Assembly (NCBI GenBank): GCA_910587925.1
Contig: CAJUOC010000009.1
Coordinates: 12,697 to 76,696 of the forward strand
Reading direction: 5' to 3'
Length of the DNA stretch: 64,000 nt
Source: an uncultured Muribaculaceae bacterium
GTDB lineage: Bacteria > Bacteroidota > Bacteroidia > Bacteroidales > Muribaculaceae
In this document: positions 63,652 to 64,000 of the stretch, piece after piece
Layout: every line of letters starts with the position of its first letter
Numbering within the stretch: the stretch's first letter is position 1
Notes under the pieces: model-generated
What the model was told of the DNA's origin: nothing
Database searches by the model: none
What the model saw: only the letters and a program-made list of their open reading frames with translations
Program-made: the position numbers and the translations under genes

Positions 63652-64000
63652 ATGGTAAGCTACAAAGAATTAGGTCTGGTCAACACCCGCGAGATGTTTG
63701 CCAAGGCCATCGAGGGCGGATACGCTATCCCCGCCTTCAACTTCAACAATATGGAGCAGCTGCAGGCCATCATCAAGGCTGCCGCCGAGGAGAAGTCGCC
63801 CGTGATACTCCAGGTATCCAAGGGTGCCCGCAACTACGCAAACGCCACTCTGCTGCGCTATATGGCCCAGGGTGCCGTCGAGTATGCCAAGGAGCTCGGC
63901 TGGGAGAAGCCCCAGATTGTACTCCACCTCGACCACGGCGACAGCTTCGAGCTGTGCAAGAGCTGCATCGACAGCGGCTTCTCGTCGGTGATGATCGACG
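63652..64000 (+). CDS. fba: Class II fructose-bisphosphate aldolase, N-terminal part (cut by window edge)
   Basis: The first 116 residues of a glycolytic zinc aldolase are present: GGYAIPAFNFNNMEQLQAI at the N-terminus, ILQVSKGARNYA, and HLDHGDSFE with the zinc-binding His and catalytic Asp, then DSGFSSVMID. It lies 38 bases after efp. The C-terminal zinc ligands are outside the window. Confidence 0.93.
   Translation, partial: MVSYKELGLVNTREMFAKAIEGGYAIPAFNFNNMEQLQAIIKAAAEEKSPVILQVSKGARNYANATLLRYMAQGAVEYAKELGWEKPQIVLHLDHGDSFELCKSCIDSGFSSVMID

Noticed and set aside
1..64000. Insertion sequences, prophage, restriction or anti-phage cluster
   Set aside because: No transposase, integrase, phage structural gene or restriction-modification motifs were seen in the window.

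Overview
The window is a chromosome segment of a GC-rich member of the Bacteroidales. A Muribaculaceae-like gut organism is my best guess, at moderate confidence. The evidence is Bacteroidetes-type promoters (TTTG, 19-22 bases, TAnnTTTG), type IX secretion sorting domains, a NusG-like UpxY regulator heading a long polysaccharide operon, Bacteroidetes-only families (DUF4290, DUF4286), and many ATGA start/stop overlaps with few recognisable Shine-Dalgarno sites. Both ends are cut inside genes (ftsK on the left, a class II fructose-bisphosphate aldolase on the right).

Layout. 1-2 kb: a leftward operon DedA-rpe-ftsK. 2.1-19.5 kb: rightward housekeeping genes: rubrerythrin; clpP-clpX-recQ; a sugar kinase fused to a RapZ C-terminal domain with a MurU-like nucleotidyltransferase (cell-wall sugar recycling); pyrK-pyrD; dnaE; trxA; an aminotransferase; a porin; xth; and gdhA with its own promoter and a strong terminator. 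37.7-19.6 kb (leftward): a surface polysaccharide operon of 21 tightly coupled genes. It starts with upxY behind a structured leader and holds glycosyltransferases, acyl/acetyltransferases, a pyruvyltransferase, an EpsG-type polymerase, a PglC-type initiating transferase and two unknown proteins. One acetyltransferase is frameshifted, the middle is AT-richer than its surroundings, and no flippase is visible.

38.0-40.6 kb: two rhomboid-family genes and a membrane-anchored endonuclease/phosphatase-family protein (rightward). 47.6-40.5 kb (leftward): a 1352-residue protein with a Schlafen AlbA_2 domain, a glycosyltransferase, DUF4286, ruvC and a T9SS type B cargo protein. 47.7-49.2 kb: an ECF sigma factor, a small membrane protein and a Spy/CpxP-like periplasmic protein, probably an envelope stress unit. 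49.3-62.6 kb: SGNH hydrolase, UvrA paralogue, DUF4290, rimM, an OmpA-like protein, proS, a polyprenyl-phosphate glycosyltransferase, umuDC, two HU-like proteins (one joined to a membrane segment and a LysM domain) and two secreted proteins. 62.6-64 kb: an unannotated small leftward transcription unit, then efp and fba.

Most interesting items: the kinase-RapZ fusion beside murU; the HU-transmembrane-LysM protein; the AlbA_2 giant; the small transcript and micro-ORF at 62.7-62.9 kb; the two-state leader of upxY; and inverted copies flanking conserved motifs inside two glycosyltransferase genes.
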